Of a stretch of DNA of 64,000 nucleotides, positions 19,562 to 28,853 are shown one piece after another. The stretch comes from Hyphomicrobiales bacterium. Its GTDB lineage: Bacteria; Pseudomonadota; Alphaproteobacteria; Rhizobiales; Rhizobiaceae. Where the stretch lies: NCBI GenBank assembly GCA_900469625.1, contig UBXV01000009.1:124001-188000 (forward strand), written 5' to 3'. Position 1 is the first letter of the stretch. Each line of letters begins with the position of its first letter. The notes beneath the pieces are model-generated. The model had not been told where the DNA came from and did not search any database. It was given only the letters and a program-made list of their open reading frames with translations. The translations under genes were made by a program, and so were the position numbers.

Positions 19562-21196
19562 GTGCCCACCCGAATTTCCCCACTTGCCCCCTTCAAGCAT
19601 GACATCTTCCGCACGATCTGGATCGCGAGCCTCGCCTCCAATTTCGGGGGCCTCATCCAGTCGGTCGGCGCCGCCTGGCTGATGACCTCGATCTCCTCCT
19701 CGGCCAACATGGTCGCGCTGGTGCAGGCCTCGACCTCGCTTCCCATCATGATGTTCTCGCTGGTGTCGGGCGCGCTCGCCGACAATTTCGACCGGCGCCG
19801 GATCATGCTGATCGCCCAGTGTTTCATGCTGACCGTGTCCGCACTTCTGACCGTTTGCGCCTATCTCGGCCTCATCACGCCGTGGTTTCTCCTGCTCTTC
19901 ACCTTCCTGATCGGCTGCGGCACCGCGCTCAACAACCCCTCATGGCAGGCCTCGGTCGGCGACATGGTCCCGCGCGACGACCTTCCTGCAGCCGTCGCGC
20001 TCAACAGCATGGGCTTCAACATCACCCGCAGCGTCGGCCCGGCGATCGGCGGCGTGATCGTGGCGACCGCCGGGGCGGCGGCGGCCTTTGCCGCCAACAC
20101 GCTCAGCTACTTCGCCATCCTGTTTGCGCTGGTGCGCTGGCGGCGAGAGGTGACGATGAGCCCGCTGCCGCGCGAAACGCTCGGGCGGGCGATCACGGCG
20201 GGGCTGCGCTATGTCGTGATGTCGCCGAACATCGGCAAGGTGCTGGTGCGCGGCTTCCTGTTCGGCCTGTCGGCGAGCGCCATCCTGGCGCTTCTGCCGC
20301 TGGTGGCGCGCGATCTGGTCAAGGGCGGCCCGCTCACCTACGGCCTGATGCTCGGCGGCTTCGGCCTCGGCGCCATCGGCGGCGCGTTGTTGAGCGCAAG
20401 GCTGCGCGAGATGATGTCGAGCGAGGCGATCGTGCGGCTGGCCTTCGGCGGCTTTGCCTTGAGCACGCTGGTGATCGCGTTCAGCCCCTATGCATGGCTG
20501 AGCTGTCTCGTGCTTTTGGCTTCGGGCGCGTCCTGGGTGCTGGCGCTGTCGCTGTTCAACACCACGGTCCAGCTCTCGGCCCCGCGCTGGGTCGTCGGCC
20601 GGGCGCTGTCGCTCTACCAGACCATGACCTTCGGCGGCATTGCCGGCGGCAGCTGGCTCTGGGGCACGACGGCCGAACAATATGGCGCGACCACCGCGCT
20701 GCTCGCCTCCTGTCTGCTGATGCTGGCGGGGGCGGTCGTCGGCCTGCGCCTGCCGCTGCCGGAGTTCAAGTCGCTCAATCTCGATCCGCTCAACCGGTTC
20801 AACGAGCCGCTGCTCGAGCTTGACCTCAAGCCCCGCAGCGGCCCGATCGTCATCATGATCGATTACGAAATCGACGATGGCGACATTCCGGAGTTTCTGG
20901 AGACCATGGCCGAGCGGCGGCGCATTCGCATCCGCGACGGCGCCGGTCACTGGGCGCTGATGCGGGATCTCGAAATCCCGACGACCTGGACGGAGACCTA
21001 TCACGTGCCGACCTGGGTGGAATATGTGCGCCACAACCAGCGCCGCACCCAGGCCGACGCCTCGGTCGGCGAGAAACTGACGGCTCTGCATCGCGGTGCC
21101 GCGCCGCCGCGGGTGCACCGCATGATCGAGCGCCAGACGATCGTTCCCACCCACTACGAGCGCTACAAGCGACAGGTGGATGTCGACATGCACTGA
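19562..21196 (+). CDS. MFS transporter, EntS/MFS_3 type with C-terminal extension
   Basis: 544 residues. The first about 400 form a 12-helix major facilitator of the enterobactin-exporter-like MFS_3 group (SNFGGLIQSVGAAWLM in helix 1; ALADNFDRRR in the loop after helix 2; GPAIGGVIVATAGA). The last about 120 residues (from about 425) are a soluble domain with an IDYEIDDGD start, reminiscent of the antibiotic-biosynthesis-monooxygenase-like tail of this family. The start is GTG at 19562. Likely an exporter; substrate unknown. It stands alone, divergent from rimP, with a terminator at its end. Confidence 0.85.
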   Translation: MPTRISPLAPFKHDIFRTIWIASLASNFGGLIQSVGAAWLMTSISSSANMVALVQASTSLPIMMFSLVSGALADNFDRRRIMLIAQCFMLTVSALLTVCAYLGLITPWFLLLFTFLIGCGTALNNPSWQASVGDMVPRDDLPAAVALNSMGFNITRSVGPAIGGVIVATAGAAAAFAANTLSYFAILFALVRWRREVTMSPLPRETLGRAITAGLRYVVMSPNIGKVLVRGFLFGLSASAILALLPLVARDLVKGGPLTYGLMLGGFGLGAIGGALLSARLREMMSSEAIVRLAFGGFALSTLVIAFSPYAWLSCLVLLASGASWVLALSLFNTTVQLSAPRWVVGRALSLYQTMTFGGIAGGSWLWGTTAEQYGATTALLASCLLMLAGAVVGLRLPLPEFKSLNLDPLNRFNEPLLELDLKPRSGPIVIMIDYEIDDGDIPEFLETMAERRRIRIRDGAGHWALMRDLEIPTTWTETYHVPTWVEYVRHNQRRTQADASVGEKLTALHRGAAPPRVHRMIERQTIVPTHYERYKRQVDVDMH

Positions 21197-21230
21197 CGGT
21201 GCGCGCCCGTAACCGGGCGCGCACCGTTTG
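21196..21230 (+). terminator. Hairpin terminator after the MFS gene
   Basis: A perfect 14-bp stem, ACGGTGCGCGCCCG (21196-21209) with CGGGCGCGCACCGT (21214-21227) and loop TAAC, beginning at the stop codon. Only three T follow, so termination may be partial. Confidence 0.6.
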
Positions 21231-21281
21231 CGACTTGAAGCAGGTATTGCAAGGCCCGTGCGGGCCAGGGACGCCTGCCGC

Positions 21282-22520
21282 TTACCGAAGCTTCGCCTTC
21301 AACGATGCGTCAGGGAAACAGGTCGGCGCCAGGCCGTTCTTGGCCTGCCAGTCGCCAAGCGAGCGGCGGGTCTTGTAGCCGGCGAGACCATCGGCCTTGC
21401 CGACGTCGTAACCCTTGGCGACCAGCGCCTTCTGCATCGCGAGCACATCGGAGCGCAGCATGTTGCCGACATCGCCCCAGGCACCGCGGAATGCGCCCCC
21501 GCCCGAGCCGATGCGATCGGCGAGATTGCCGATGAACAGCGCATAGAGGTCGGAGTTGTTGTATTCCTTGAGCACGTAGAAATTCGGCGTAACGATGAAT
21601 TCCGGCCCATGGGTGCCGGCCGGAACCAGCATCATCGAGGGTGCCGAAAGCTCATGTGAGGGAAACGCCTTGCCGGAAATCCGAGTGATGCCTTTTGCGG
21701 CCCAGTCGGACATCGGCCGGGCAAGATCGGGGCCCTCCTGCGCGCAAGAGACACCCGCCGGGATCGACACTTCGAAGCCCCAGTCGCGACCGCGCTGCCA
21801 GCCCTTCTTGACGAGATAGTTGGCGATCGAGGCCAGGCTATCGGGCACCGAATTCCAGATGTCGCGGCGACCGTCGCCGTCGAAATCAACGGCATATTGC
21901 AGGAAACTCGACGGCATGAACTGCGGCTGGCCCATGGCGCCGGCCCAGGAACCGCGCATCGAGGCCTCCTCGACGTCGCCGCTTTCCAGGATATGCAGGG
22001 CGGCGATCAGTTCGCGGCGAAACAGGTCCGGTCGCGTCGACATGAAGGCCTTGGTCGCCAGCACGTCAACGACCGGATAGGGAATTTTCGCACGGCCGAA
22101 GCCGGATTCTCGCCCCCAGATCGCCACCACCACCGATGCCGGCACGCCATAGGTCTTCTCGATCCGCTTCAAGGTGGAAGCGTGGGTCGAGGCAAGGCTC
22201 CGCCCGGTTGCCGCCAGCCCCTGCAGGCGCTTTTCCGAGAAGTAGCTGCCGGGCGAGGAAAACTCCGCCTGGCTCTGCTTCTGCTCCTTGGGTTTCGGAA
22301 AACCGGGAGGTGCCAGGTCGGGCAGGTCCCAGTTGAGCTTCACGTCGGCAAAGGCCGCCTTGAAGGACCGCGCCGACACGCCCGATTTTTCGGCTTCAGG
22401 CCAGAGATCGCGTTGCAGCCACTGGCGAAACTGGTTTTCGACATCCGCCTTGGAGGCGGCCTGGGCGAAGCCTGCGAAAACAACCAACAGCAGGGTCGAC
22501 AGTGATAGAAATCTCAGCAT
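21282..22520 (-). CDS. Lytic murein transglycosylase, MltB (GH103) family
   Basis: 412 residues with an N-terminal signal peptide (LLVVFAGFAQAA, no lipobox Cys, so periplasmic and soluble). The GH103 catalytic domain (about 25-330) has the catalytic Glu in IWGRESGFGR (about residue 136) and the MGQPQFMPSSF segment. The C-terminus (about 345-412) is a peptidoglycan-binding domain (MQKALVAKGYDVGKADGLAG). It cleaves the MurNAc-GlcNAc bond to form 1,6-anhydroMurNAc ends. Likely monocistronic. Confidence 0.9.
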   Translation of the reverse strand: MLRFLSLSTLLLVVFAGFAQAASKADVENQFRQWLQRDLWPEAEKSGVSARSFKAAFADVKLNWDLPDLAPPGFPKPKEQKQSQAEFSSPGSYFSEKRLQGLAATGRSLASTHASTLKRIEKTYGVPASVVVAIWGRESGFGRAKIPYPVVDVLATKAFMSTRPDLFRRELIAALHILESGDVEEASMRGSWAGAMGQPQFMPSSFLQYAVDFDGDGRRDIWNSVPDSLASIANYLVKKGWQRGRDWGFEVSIPAGVSCAQEGPDLARPMSDWAAKGITRISGKAFPSHELSAPSMMLVPAGTHGPEFIVTPNFYVLKEYNNSDLYALFIGNLADRIGSGGGAFRGAWGDVGNMLRSDVLAMQKALVAKGYDVGKADGLAGYKTRRSLGDWQAKNGLAPTCFPDASLKAKLR

Positions 22521-22569
22521 CCGGCTTTCCTAATGCGTGTCGCGCGAAAGTGCGCGGCGGTTCACAGCG

Positions 22570-23175
22570 TCAGATCGAGGTGCGGGCGCGAAGGGCGGCG
22601 GCCAGCGTGCCCTCGTCGAGATAGTCGAGTTCGCCGCCGACCGGCACGCCGTGGGCGAGCCGGGTGATCTTCACGTCCATGCCCTCGAGCTGGTCGGTGA
22701 TATAGTGGGCGGTTGTCTGGCCCTCGACGGTGGCATTGACGGCGATGATCAGTTCACGCACGCCGCCATTGGCCACGCGCTGCACCAGGCCCTTGATGTT
22801 GAGGTCGTCGGGGCCGACGCCGTCGAGCGGAGACAGCGTGCCGCCGAGCACGTGATAGGCGGCGTTCATGGCGCCGGCGCGCTCGAGCGCCCAGAGATCG
22901 GCAACGTCCTCGACGACGATTATCATCGTGTGGTCGCGGCGCTCATCGGCGCACACCGTGCAGGGATCGATGGTGTCGACATTGCCGCAGCACGAGCAGA
23001 TGCGCACCTTGCGGTGGGCCTCGCCCATGGCTTCCGCCAAGGGGCCAAGAAGCTGGTCCTTCTTCTTGACCAGATGCAACGCCGCGCGCCGCGCCGAGCG
23101 CGGCCCGAGCCCCGGCACCTTCGCCAGAAGCTGGATCAGTTTTTCGATTTCGGGACCGGTGACTCGCTTTGCCAT
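22570..23175 (-). CDS. recR: Recombination mediator RecR
   Basis: 201 residues, normal length. Works with RecF/RecO to load RecA on gaps. The HhH motif at the N-terminus ([19 protein letters not shown]), the C4 zinc finger [16 protein letters not shown] (about 57-72) and the Toprim domain (about 80-175) are all intact. It belongs to the dnaX-ybaB-recR cluster typical of bacteria, although a LysE-type gene is inserted between ybaB and recR here. Confidence 0.95.
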   Translation of the reverse strand: MAKRVTGPEIEKLIQLLAKVPGLGPRSARRAALHLVKKKDQLLGPLAEAMGEAHRKVRICSCCGNVDTIDPCTVCADERRDHTMIIVVEDVADLWALERAGAMNAAYHVLGGTLSPLDGVGPDDLNIKGLVQRVANGGVRELIIAVNATVEGQTTAHYITDQLEGMDVKITRLAHGVPVGGELDYLDEGTLAAALRARTSI

Positions 23176-23258
23176 GCGGCGCTTTTAGCCCATATCGCCG
23201 GCAAACGGAATCGCCTAACCGGAATATGACGCGGCCAACGGACGCAGCGGAACAAGGC

Positions 23259-23870
23259 TCAACGGCTGGCGATGACGACGGCTGCTCCGGCAATGGTTCC
23301 GGCGCTGGCGCGATTGGCGATGCGAACCGCGCGCTTGCTCTTCAACAGCTTGCGGGCATTGGCAGCCATGGTGACCCAACCGAGATCGACGACGACGAGG
23401 ACAACAAGCATGGTTGCGACCAGCTGCATCCAGCCGATCAGGGTGACCGAGCGCAGGTCGATGATCGAGGGCAGCAGCGCCACGTAGAACATCATCACCT
23501 TGGGATTGCCGAGCGTGACGGTCAGGCCGGCGAAGAAGAGCTTCGAGGCCGAACGGGACGGCGGCAGGCCCTCGCCCGGCATATCCGGCTCGGCCGTCCA
23601 CATCTTCCAGGCGAGATAGAGCAGGTAGGCGACACCCAGCCATTTGATGGCGACGAAGAGCAGGTGGAAGCTTTCGGCAATCGCCGCAAGACCCGCGACC
23701 GCAAACGACAGCCAGATGGCCTCGCCGATCCAGAGCGCCATGAGGAAAGGCAGGACGTCGCGCGCGCCCTTGGACAGGACGCGAGCCACAAGCGCTGCGA
23801 CACTCGGCCCGGGCGAACCGGCCGCCAGCAGCAAGGCGCCGGCAAACATAAGCAGGGATGTGAGCGACAT
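23259..23870 (-). CDS. LysE-family amino acid exporter
   Basis: 203 residues from the ATG at 23868-23870, preceded by a strong GAGGAGG. Six predicted helices and the family signature (AAGSPGPSVAALVARVLSKG near residue 17-36; LGNPKVMMFYVALLP about 120). LysE/RhtB proteins export amino acids or small metabolites; the substrate is not predictable. It sits between ybaB and recR, breaking the usual ybaB-recR pair, which may mean it joined the operon secondarily. A longer upstream frame is rejected on the ribosome binding site. Confidence 0.87.
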   Translation of the reverse strand: MSLTSLLMFAGALLLAAGSPGPSVAALVARVLSKGARDVLPFLMALWIGEAIWLSFAVAGLAAIAESFHLLFVAIKWLGVAYLLYLAWKMWTAEPDMPGEGLPPSRSASKLFFAGLTVTLGNPKVMMFYVALLPSIIDLRSVTLIGWMQLVATMLVVLVVVDLGWVTMAANARKLLKSKRAVRIANRASAGTIAGAAVVIASR

Positions 23871-24064
23871 TGCGCGATCCTCCTCAGGAGGCGGCAATTT
23901 ACCACGCTTTGCCGTCGGCGCCAGTGGCGGGTCGAGGCGAACGATCAAACGGCACTGCGCCGTGCGGATCAACCGGCGGCGCAGGGTATTTTCAGAACGG
24001 TCAAGGCTGGTAACCGAACCGGTCAACAGCCCGCCTGCTTACGCATCGATGAATTGAGAAACAA

Positions 24065-24388
24065 TCAGAACGGCAGCTTCATGCCGGGCGGGATCGGCAG
24101 GCCGGCGGTGAGTTCGCGGGTCTTTTCCGCCTGGACGGCCTCGGCCTTGTCCTTGGCGTCCTTGTGGGCGGCGACGATCAGGTCTTCGAGGATCTCGACG
24201 TCGTCTTCCTTGAACAGCGACGGATCAATCTTCAGGCTCTTGAGCGCGCCCTTGCCGTCGAGGCGGACGGTGACGAGACCGCCGCCGGAGGTGCCGTCGA
24301 CTTCGAGTGCGGCGATTTCCGCCTGCATCTTCTCCATCTTGGCCTGCATTTCCTTGACCTTGCCCATCATCCCCATGATGTCGCGCAT
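24065..24388 (-). CDS. YbaB/EbfC nucleoid-associated protein
   Basis: 107 residues. Small dimeric DNA-binding protein with the family N-terminal Met-rich helix ([19 protein letters not shown]) and the core [18 protein letters not shown]. The ATG at 24386-24388 follows AGGAGAC. Almost always encoded between dnaX and recR; here it lies 48 bases after dnaX. Confidence 0.93.
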   Translation of the reverse strand: MRDIMGMMGKVKEMQAKMEKMQAEIAALEVDGTSGGGLVTVRLDGKGALKSLKIDPSLFKEDDVEILEDLIVAAHKDAKDKAEAVQAEKTRELTAGLPIPPGMKLPF

Positions 24389-24436
24389 CGTCGTCTCCTG
24401 TTCTCTCAAAAAATGTCCGGTCGTTCGTCCGACTGA

Positions 24437-26308
24437 TTATTCGATATCGTCGCCGGGGACGATATCGCCATCGGCAGATTCGGCTGTGGCCGGAGCAACG
24501 CTCTCGGTCTCTTCCTCCTCGACGGCGCGGATGCGCACGTCGGTGATCTTGGCACCCGGGAAGCGGGCGAGAATGGCGGCAACGTCCGGATCCTGGCGCG
24601 CGTCGCTCACACGTTTTTCCTGGGCGCGCTGCTCGGCTTCGATCAGGGTCGGCTCGCCGGGCTCGCGGCTGTAGCTGACGATCCAGTGAATGCCCGTCCA
24701 CTCCTTGAGCTTGACGGCGAGTTCGCCGAGCAAGGTCTTGGGCGCGTCATCGGTCACATTGACATCGAGACGCCCGGGCTCGATGCGAACCAGCCGCACG
24801 AAGCCGCGCACCAGCGTCTTGAGCTTGATATCCTTGTTCTTGCCGCAGAGATCGGCGATGTCGCTGACCGAATTGACCGGCACCGAGGCTTGCGCCTTGG
24901 CGACAGGCGCGATCGCGGGCCGCTCTTCGATCTGTCCGACGCTGATCGGCTGAGGGCTGACATCGGGGACCGCGCGCAGCATCGTCGCGCCATTGCCGGT
25001 CGGGCGTCCCATCGATGCCGGCTGAATGGCCTGTGCCTGCACGGGTGCACCGACTGACGCCTGCATGCCGCCGCCATTGCCGCCACCTGGGGCCGGGCGG
25101 GCACCGCCGCCATCGCTGCCCGACAGTTCAAGCACCCGTCGCGCCGCGTCTTCCGGCGAGGGCAGATGGGCCGCATGGGCAAGCCGGATCAGCACCATCT
25201 CGGCCGCACCCGCCGGGCGCGACGAGCTTTCGGCCTCTGGAATGCCCTTCAACAGCATCTGCCAGATGCGCGAGAGCGTGGTGACGGCGACGCTGCCGGC
25301 AAATTCCGCGCCGCGCGTGCGCTCGATCTCGCTCAGCGACTGATCGCTGGCGGCATCCGGCACGTATTTGAGCCGGGTGACGAGATGGGTGAAATCGGCA
25401 AGGTCGGTCAGAACAACGGTCGGGTTGGCGCCGGCCTCGTATTGCGCCGTGAATTCGCCGAGCGCCGCGGCAACATCGCCCTTAACGATATGCTCGAACA
25501 GATCGACGATGCGGGCGCGATCGGCAAGGCCGAGCATCGAGCGCACAGTCTCGACCTCGACCGAACCGCCGCCATGGGCGATCGCCTGGTCTAACAGAGA
25601 CAGGCCGTCACGGGCCGAACCTTCGGCTGCGCGCGCGACCATCGCCAGCGCTTCGGGATCGAACGAAACGCCTTCCTTGCCGAGAATGGTGGAAAACAGG
25701 CCGACGAGGTCGGAGCCGCTGATGCGCCGGAGATCGAAGCGCTGGCAGCGCGACAGAACGGTGATCGGAACCTTACGGATTTCGGTGGTCGCGAAGATGA
25801 ATTTCACATGCTCCGGCGGCTCTTCGAGCGTCTTCAACAGGCCATTGAAGGCCTGCGTCGACAGCATGTGCACTTCGTCGATGATATAGACCTTGTAGCG
25901 CGCCGACACCGGACGGTAGCGGACCTGCTCGATGATCTCTCTGATGTCGTCGATGCCGGTATGGGAGGCGGCGTCCATCTCGATGACGTCGACGTGGCGC
26001 CCCTCCATGATCGCCTGACAGTGCTCGCCGGGAACGCGCAGGTCGATGGTCGGCCGATCGATATCGGCAGTCTTGTAGTTCAGCGCGCGGGCGAGAATAC
26101 GGGCGGTGGTGGTCTTTCCAACCCCGCGAACGCCGGTCAGCATATAGGCCTGGGCGATGCGGCCGGTTTCGAACGCGTTGGTCAGCGTGCGCACCATCGG
26201 CTCCTGGCCGACCATCAGGTCGGAGAAATCCTTGGGGCGATACTTGCGCGCCAGAACGCGATAGGCGGCTGGTTTCTGTTCGGATGAAATGGACGTTTCG
26301 TCGCTCAT
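24437..26308 (-). CDS. dnaX: DNA polymerase III subunits gamma/tau
   Basis: 623 residues. AAA+ clamp-loader subunit. Walker A GVRGVGKTTT (59-68), Walker B IDEVHML, sensor 1 region TTEIRKVPITVLSRC and a C-terminal tau-like part. The zinc-binding segment between Walker A and B, which carries four Cys in E. coli, retains a single Cys97 here. I believe this is normal for Rhizobiaceae. I saw no obvious slippery A-run for a gamma-forming frameshift, but did not check exhaustively. First protein gene of dnaX-ybaB-(LysE)-recR; the SRP RNA lies upstream. Confidence 0.95.
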   Translation of the reverse strand: MSDETSISSEQKPAAYRVLARKYRPKDFSDLMVGQEPMVRTLTNAFETGRIAQAYMLTGVRGVGKTTTARILARALNYKTADIDRPTIDLRVPGEHCQAIMEGRHVDVIEMDAASHTGIDDIREIIEQVRYRPVSARYKVYIIDEVHMLSTQAFNGLLKTLEEPPEHVKFIFATTEIRKVPITVLSRCQRFDLRRISGSDLVGLFSTILGKEGVSFDPEALAMVARAAEGSARDGLSLLDQAIAHGGGSVEVETVRSMLGLADRARIVDLFEHIVKGDVAAALGEFTAQYEAGANPTVVLTDLADFTHLVTRLKYVPDAASDQSLSEIERTRGAEFAGSVAVTTLSRIWQMLLKGIPEAESSSRPAGAAEMVLIRLAHAAHLPSPEDAARRVLELSGSDGGGARPAPGGGNGGGMQASVGAPVQAQAIQPASMGRPTGNGATMLRAVPDVSPQPISVGQIEERPAIAPVAKAQASVPVNSVSDIADLCGKNKDIKLKTLVRGFVRLVRIEPGRLDVNVTDDAPKTLLGELAVKLKEWTGIHWIVSYSREPGEPTLIEAEQRAQEKRVSDARQDPDVAAILARFPGAKITDVRIRAVEEEETESVAPATAESADGDIVPGDDIE

Positions 26309-26405
26309 CGACCCTGCCGCTTTATGAATTCGTGTCCCGACAGGACGGATTTACGGGACCGCGCCTCGCAACGGATGCGCCTGATCGCCATAACCTTGTG
26401 TGGTT

Positions 26406-26449
26406 CTGCCTGTTTGCTGAGAGCGGTTTCGACCTCAGCAAACAGGCAG
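26406..26449. repeat. Perfect 16-bp inverted repeat at the 3' end of the SRP RNA gene
   Basis: CTGCCTGTTTGCTGAG (26406-26421) is exactly complementary to CTCAGCAAACAGGCAG (26434-26449), with a 12-base loop. It begins within about two bases of the SRP RNA 3' end. No T-run follows on either strand, so it is not a textbook terminator; it may act in termination or 3' processing. Confidence 0.7.
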
Positions 26450-26450
26450 G

Positions 26451-26549
26451 TGGGAGGCTGGCACGATGACCCGTGCCGGGGCTCGTTAGGGCTGCTTCCT
26501 TCCGGACCTGACCCGGTTGGCGAGTGGCTCGTCCACCACCAACCTCCCG
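26451..26549 (-). ncRNA. ffs: Bacterial small signal recognition particle RNA (4.5S)
   Basis: The minus strand contains the universal SRP domain IV sequence GGTCAGGTCCGGAAGGAAGC with its GGAA tetraloop region (within about 26489-26514). The ends pair as expected: GGGAGG-T-TGG (26539-26548) with CCA-G-CCTCCC (26452-26461), giving a single long hairpin of about 99 nt. With Ffh it targets nascent membrane proteins to the Sec machinery. Position just upstream of dnaX is common in alphaproteobacteria. End positions are accurate to a few bases. Confidence 0.92.
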
Positions 26550-26654
26550 GCTCCCATATCGGCAATATCGCAAGCAAATGCAAGCCAAGCCGTCAAAAAA
26601 CTGATATCGATATGCAAAACAAGACGAATCTGCCGCCGGCCCAAGGAGACTTGC

Positions 26655-27059
26655 TTGACGACATTCACCCTTGACGAGCGGCTTGAACGCGATGGCATTC
26701 CGATCGCCTCGATCGGCCTTTGCCAGATGCGCCTGATGAACGATCGCCGCTGGCCCTGGCTTGTCCTCATTCCCCAACGCGCGGGCATTTCCGAGATCTT
26801 CGATCTGACGCCGCTCGACCAGACGATGCTGACGTTCGAGACCAACATGGTTGCGACGGCCTTGAAAAAGGTGACGGGCGCCGAGAAGATCAATGTCGGC
26901 GCGCTTGGCAACATCGTCCGGCAGCTCCACGTGCATATCATCGCCCGCAGCGACGGCGACCCGAACTGGCCCGGACCCGTCTGGGGCTTCGGCACGTCGC
27001 AGCCGTGGGGCGAAAGAGACCATCAGGTATTTGCAGCCCGCATTCTGGAAAATCTCTGA
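26655..27059 (+). CDS. HIT-family protein, TTG start
   Basis: 134 residues. Histidine-triad nucleotide hydrolase or transferase family, with the reduced motif QLHVHIIAR (His-X-His) near the C-terminal third. The start is chosen as TTG at 26655-26657 because AAGGAG lies six bases upstream and the protein then begins TTFTLDERLERDG; an upstream frame would run through the SRP RNA. The stop is two bases before nudC, so the two are co-translated, which suggests linked nucleotide metabolism. The precise substrate is unknown. Confidence 0.83.
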   Translation: MTTFTLDERLERDGIPIASIGLCQMRLMNDRRWPWLVLIPQRAGISEIFDLTPLDQTMLTFETNMVATALKKVTGAEKINVGALGNIVRQLHVHIIARSDGDPNWPGPVWGFGTSQPWGERDHQVFAARILENL

Positions 27060-27061
27060 AC

Positions 27062-28042
27062 ATGACGAAATCGATCTTTGACCTTCGAAGCCCACATCCG
27101 GAGCCGAGCACCCTCGTCGCCTTTTCCGAAAATCACCTCGATCGCCAGTCCGAGCACCGCGCCGACGATTGCGTCGAGGTCGCGCTCAAGCATCCCGGCG
27201 CGCATTTCCTCGCCTTCTCGGGACCGAAGCTCATCGTCAAGCACGACGAGAAGATCATCGATCCGCTGTTTGCCCCCTACGAGCTCGAGGGGCTCGACCC
27301 GGTGCTCGACGAAACCATCCTGCTCGGCTACCTGCCGAACGGCGAGCCGCGACTGGCCGTGCCGACCGGGCTGACCGAGGACACGATCGCCGAGCCTTTC
27401 AAGATCGCCGACGGGCGCACGCTCTATCGCCAGCAGATGCTGCGCGAAGAGCTTCTCGGACAATTCGCGCAAGGATCGAGCCTCATCACCTGGAACGCCA
27501 ACAACCGCTTTTGCGGCCGTTGCGCCGGACCGATGGAGGGCAAGGCCGGAGGCTATCGCCGGGTTTGCACCGCCTGCGGCCACCTGGTCTTTCCGCGCAC
27601 CGACCCCGTCGTCATCATGCTGACGATCGACCTTGAGCGCGATCTTTGCCTGCTCGGCCGCAGCCCGCACTTCACCGCAGGCATGTATTCGTGCCTTGCC
27701 GGCTTCGTCGAGCCGGGCGAGACCATCGAGAATGCCGTCCGCCGCGAGACCCATGAGGAATCCGGTATCCGCGTCGGCCGGGTGCGCTACCATGCCTCTC
27801 AACCCTGGCCGATGCCGCATACGCTGATGATCGGCTGCTATGCGGAGGCGCAATCGACCATCATCAAACGCGACGAACAGGAACTCGAGGACGTGCGCTG
27901 GTTCACGCGCGCAGAAACCGCTGCAATGCTGGAACGCACGACCGGTGTAGCCGATACCGGCAACCAACATGTACCGCCGCCAAAGGGCGCCATCGCCCAT
28001 CAGCTGATGCGCGACTGGCTGGCCTGGGGCGAAAACGGCTGA
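27062..28042 (+). CDS. nudC: NAD(+) diphosphatase NudC
   Basis: 326 residues. Cleaves NAD(H) to NMN(H) and AMP, and in E. coli decaps NAD-capped RNA. N-terminal domain (1 to about 145), a zinc ribbon CGRC...CTAC (about 151-172), then the Nudix domain with GFVEPGETIENAV-RRETHEESGI (G-X5-E-X7-REXXEE pattern, about 214-236), followed by the NudC-specific SQPWPMPHTLM. The ATG follows the HIT stop by two bases. Confidence 0.94.
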   Translation: MTKSIFDLRSPHPEPSTLVAFSENHLDRQSEHRADDCVEVALKHPGAHFLAFSGPKLIVKHDEKIIDPLFAPYELEGLDPVLDETILLGYLPNGEPRLAVPTGLTEDTIAEPFKIADGRTLYRQQMLREELLGQFAQGSSLITWNANNRFCGRCAGPMEGKAGGYRRVCTACGHLVFPRTDPVVIMLTIDLERDLCLLGRSPHFTAGMYSCLAGFVEPGETIENAVRRETHEESGIRVGRVRYHASQPWPMPHTLMIGCYAEAQSTIIKRDEQELEDVRWFTRAETAAMLERTTGVADTGNQHVPPPKGAIAHQLMRDWLAWGENG

Positions 28043-28072
28043 GCATCGCCAGCCGATACGTGGAGGTCCGAC

Positions 28073-28780
28073 GTGTCCCGCTCCGAACGGCTGCTCGACC
28101 TCCTGCAGGTTCTCCGGCGCTTCCGGCAGCCCGTTAGCGGCCGACGGCTGGCCGAGGAAACCGGCGTCAGCCTCAGGACGCTCTACCGCGACATCGCCAG
28201 CCTGCAAGCGCAGGGCGCCCATATCGAGGGCGAGCCGGGGCTCGGATACATTCTGAAGCCCGGCTTCATGCTGCCACCGATGATGTTCTCGCAGGAGGAG
28301 ATCGAGGCGCTGGTGCTCGGCTCGCGCTGGGTGGCAAAACGTGCCGACACCCATCTGGCGGCGGCAGCCGGCAACGCGCTTGCCAAGATCGCCGCAGTGC
28401 TTCCGGCAGACCTTCGCGACGAACTCGACGCCTCGACGCTGCTTGTCGGACCAGCCCTAACCGCAGTCGAGCGCATCGACGTTGCGCTTCTGCGCAAGGC
28501 GATCCGCCAGGAGCACAAGCTCGACATCGCCTATATCGACACCGATGGCGGCGAGACCCGACGCACCGTCTGGCCGTTTGCGCTCGGCTTCTTCGAGAAT
28601 GTCCGGGTGCTGGTGGCATGGTGCGAGCTGCGCCAGGGGTTCCGGCATTTCCGCACCGACAGGATCCGGCGGGCCGATATGAGCGCCACGCGCTACGGTC
28701 GCCGGCGGCAGGCGCTGCTTGCCGAATGGCGGGCGAGCCAGAAGATTACCGCCCCTGACGCCGGGGCGAATTCGCCCTAG
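28073..28780 (+). CDS. YafY-type WYL-domain transcriptional regulator
   Basis: 235 residues with a GTG start (28073) preceded by GGAGG. N-terminal HTH_11 winged helix (about 3-55, RRLAEETGVSLRTLYRDIASL) and a C-terminal WYL-type domain (about 130-220, RRTVWPFALGFFENVRVLVAWCELR). Such regulators commonly control a downstream VOC/PhnB-like gene in rhizobia, and one begins 73 bases further on. A CTGACA-N5-TGGCAG dyad in that gap is the likely operator. The ligand is unknown. Confidence 0.85.
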   Translation: MSRSERLLDLLQVLRRFRQPVSGRRLAEETGVSLRTLYRDIASLQAQGAHIEGEPGLGYILKPGFMLPPMMFSQEEIEALVLGSRWVAKRADTHLAAAAGNALAKIAAVLPADLRDELDASTLLVGPALTAVERIDVALLRKAIRQEHKLDIAYIDTDGGETRRTVWPFALGFFENVRVLVAWCELRQGFRHFRTDRIRRADMSATRYGRRRQALLAEWRASQKITAPDAGANSP

Positions 28781-28796
28781 CGCAGCCCGATCGATG

Positions 28797-28813
28797 CTGA
28801 CAGGAATTGGCAG
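28797..28813 (+). promoter_or_regulatory. Candidate operator of the WYL regulator
   Basis: CTGACA (28797-28802), GGAAT, TGGCAG (28808-28813): an imperfect inverted repeat, 5 of 6 positions matching, between the WYL gene and the VOC gene. Assigned by position and symmetry only. Confidence 0.4.
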
Positions 28814-28853
28814 TATGGCGCGCTAGTCTGACCTCCCAACAAGGAGACAGGTC

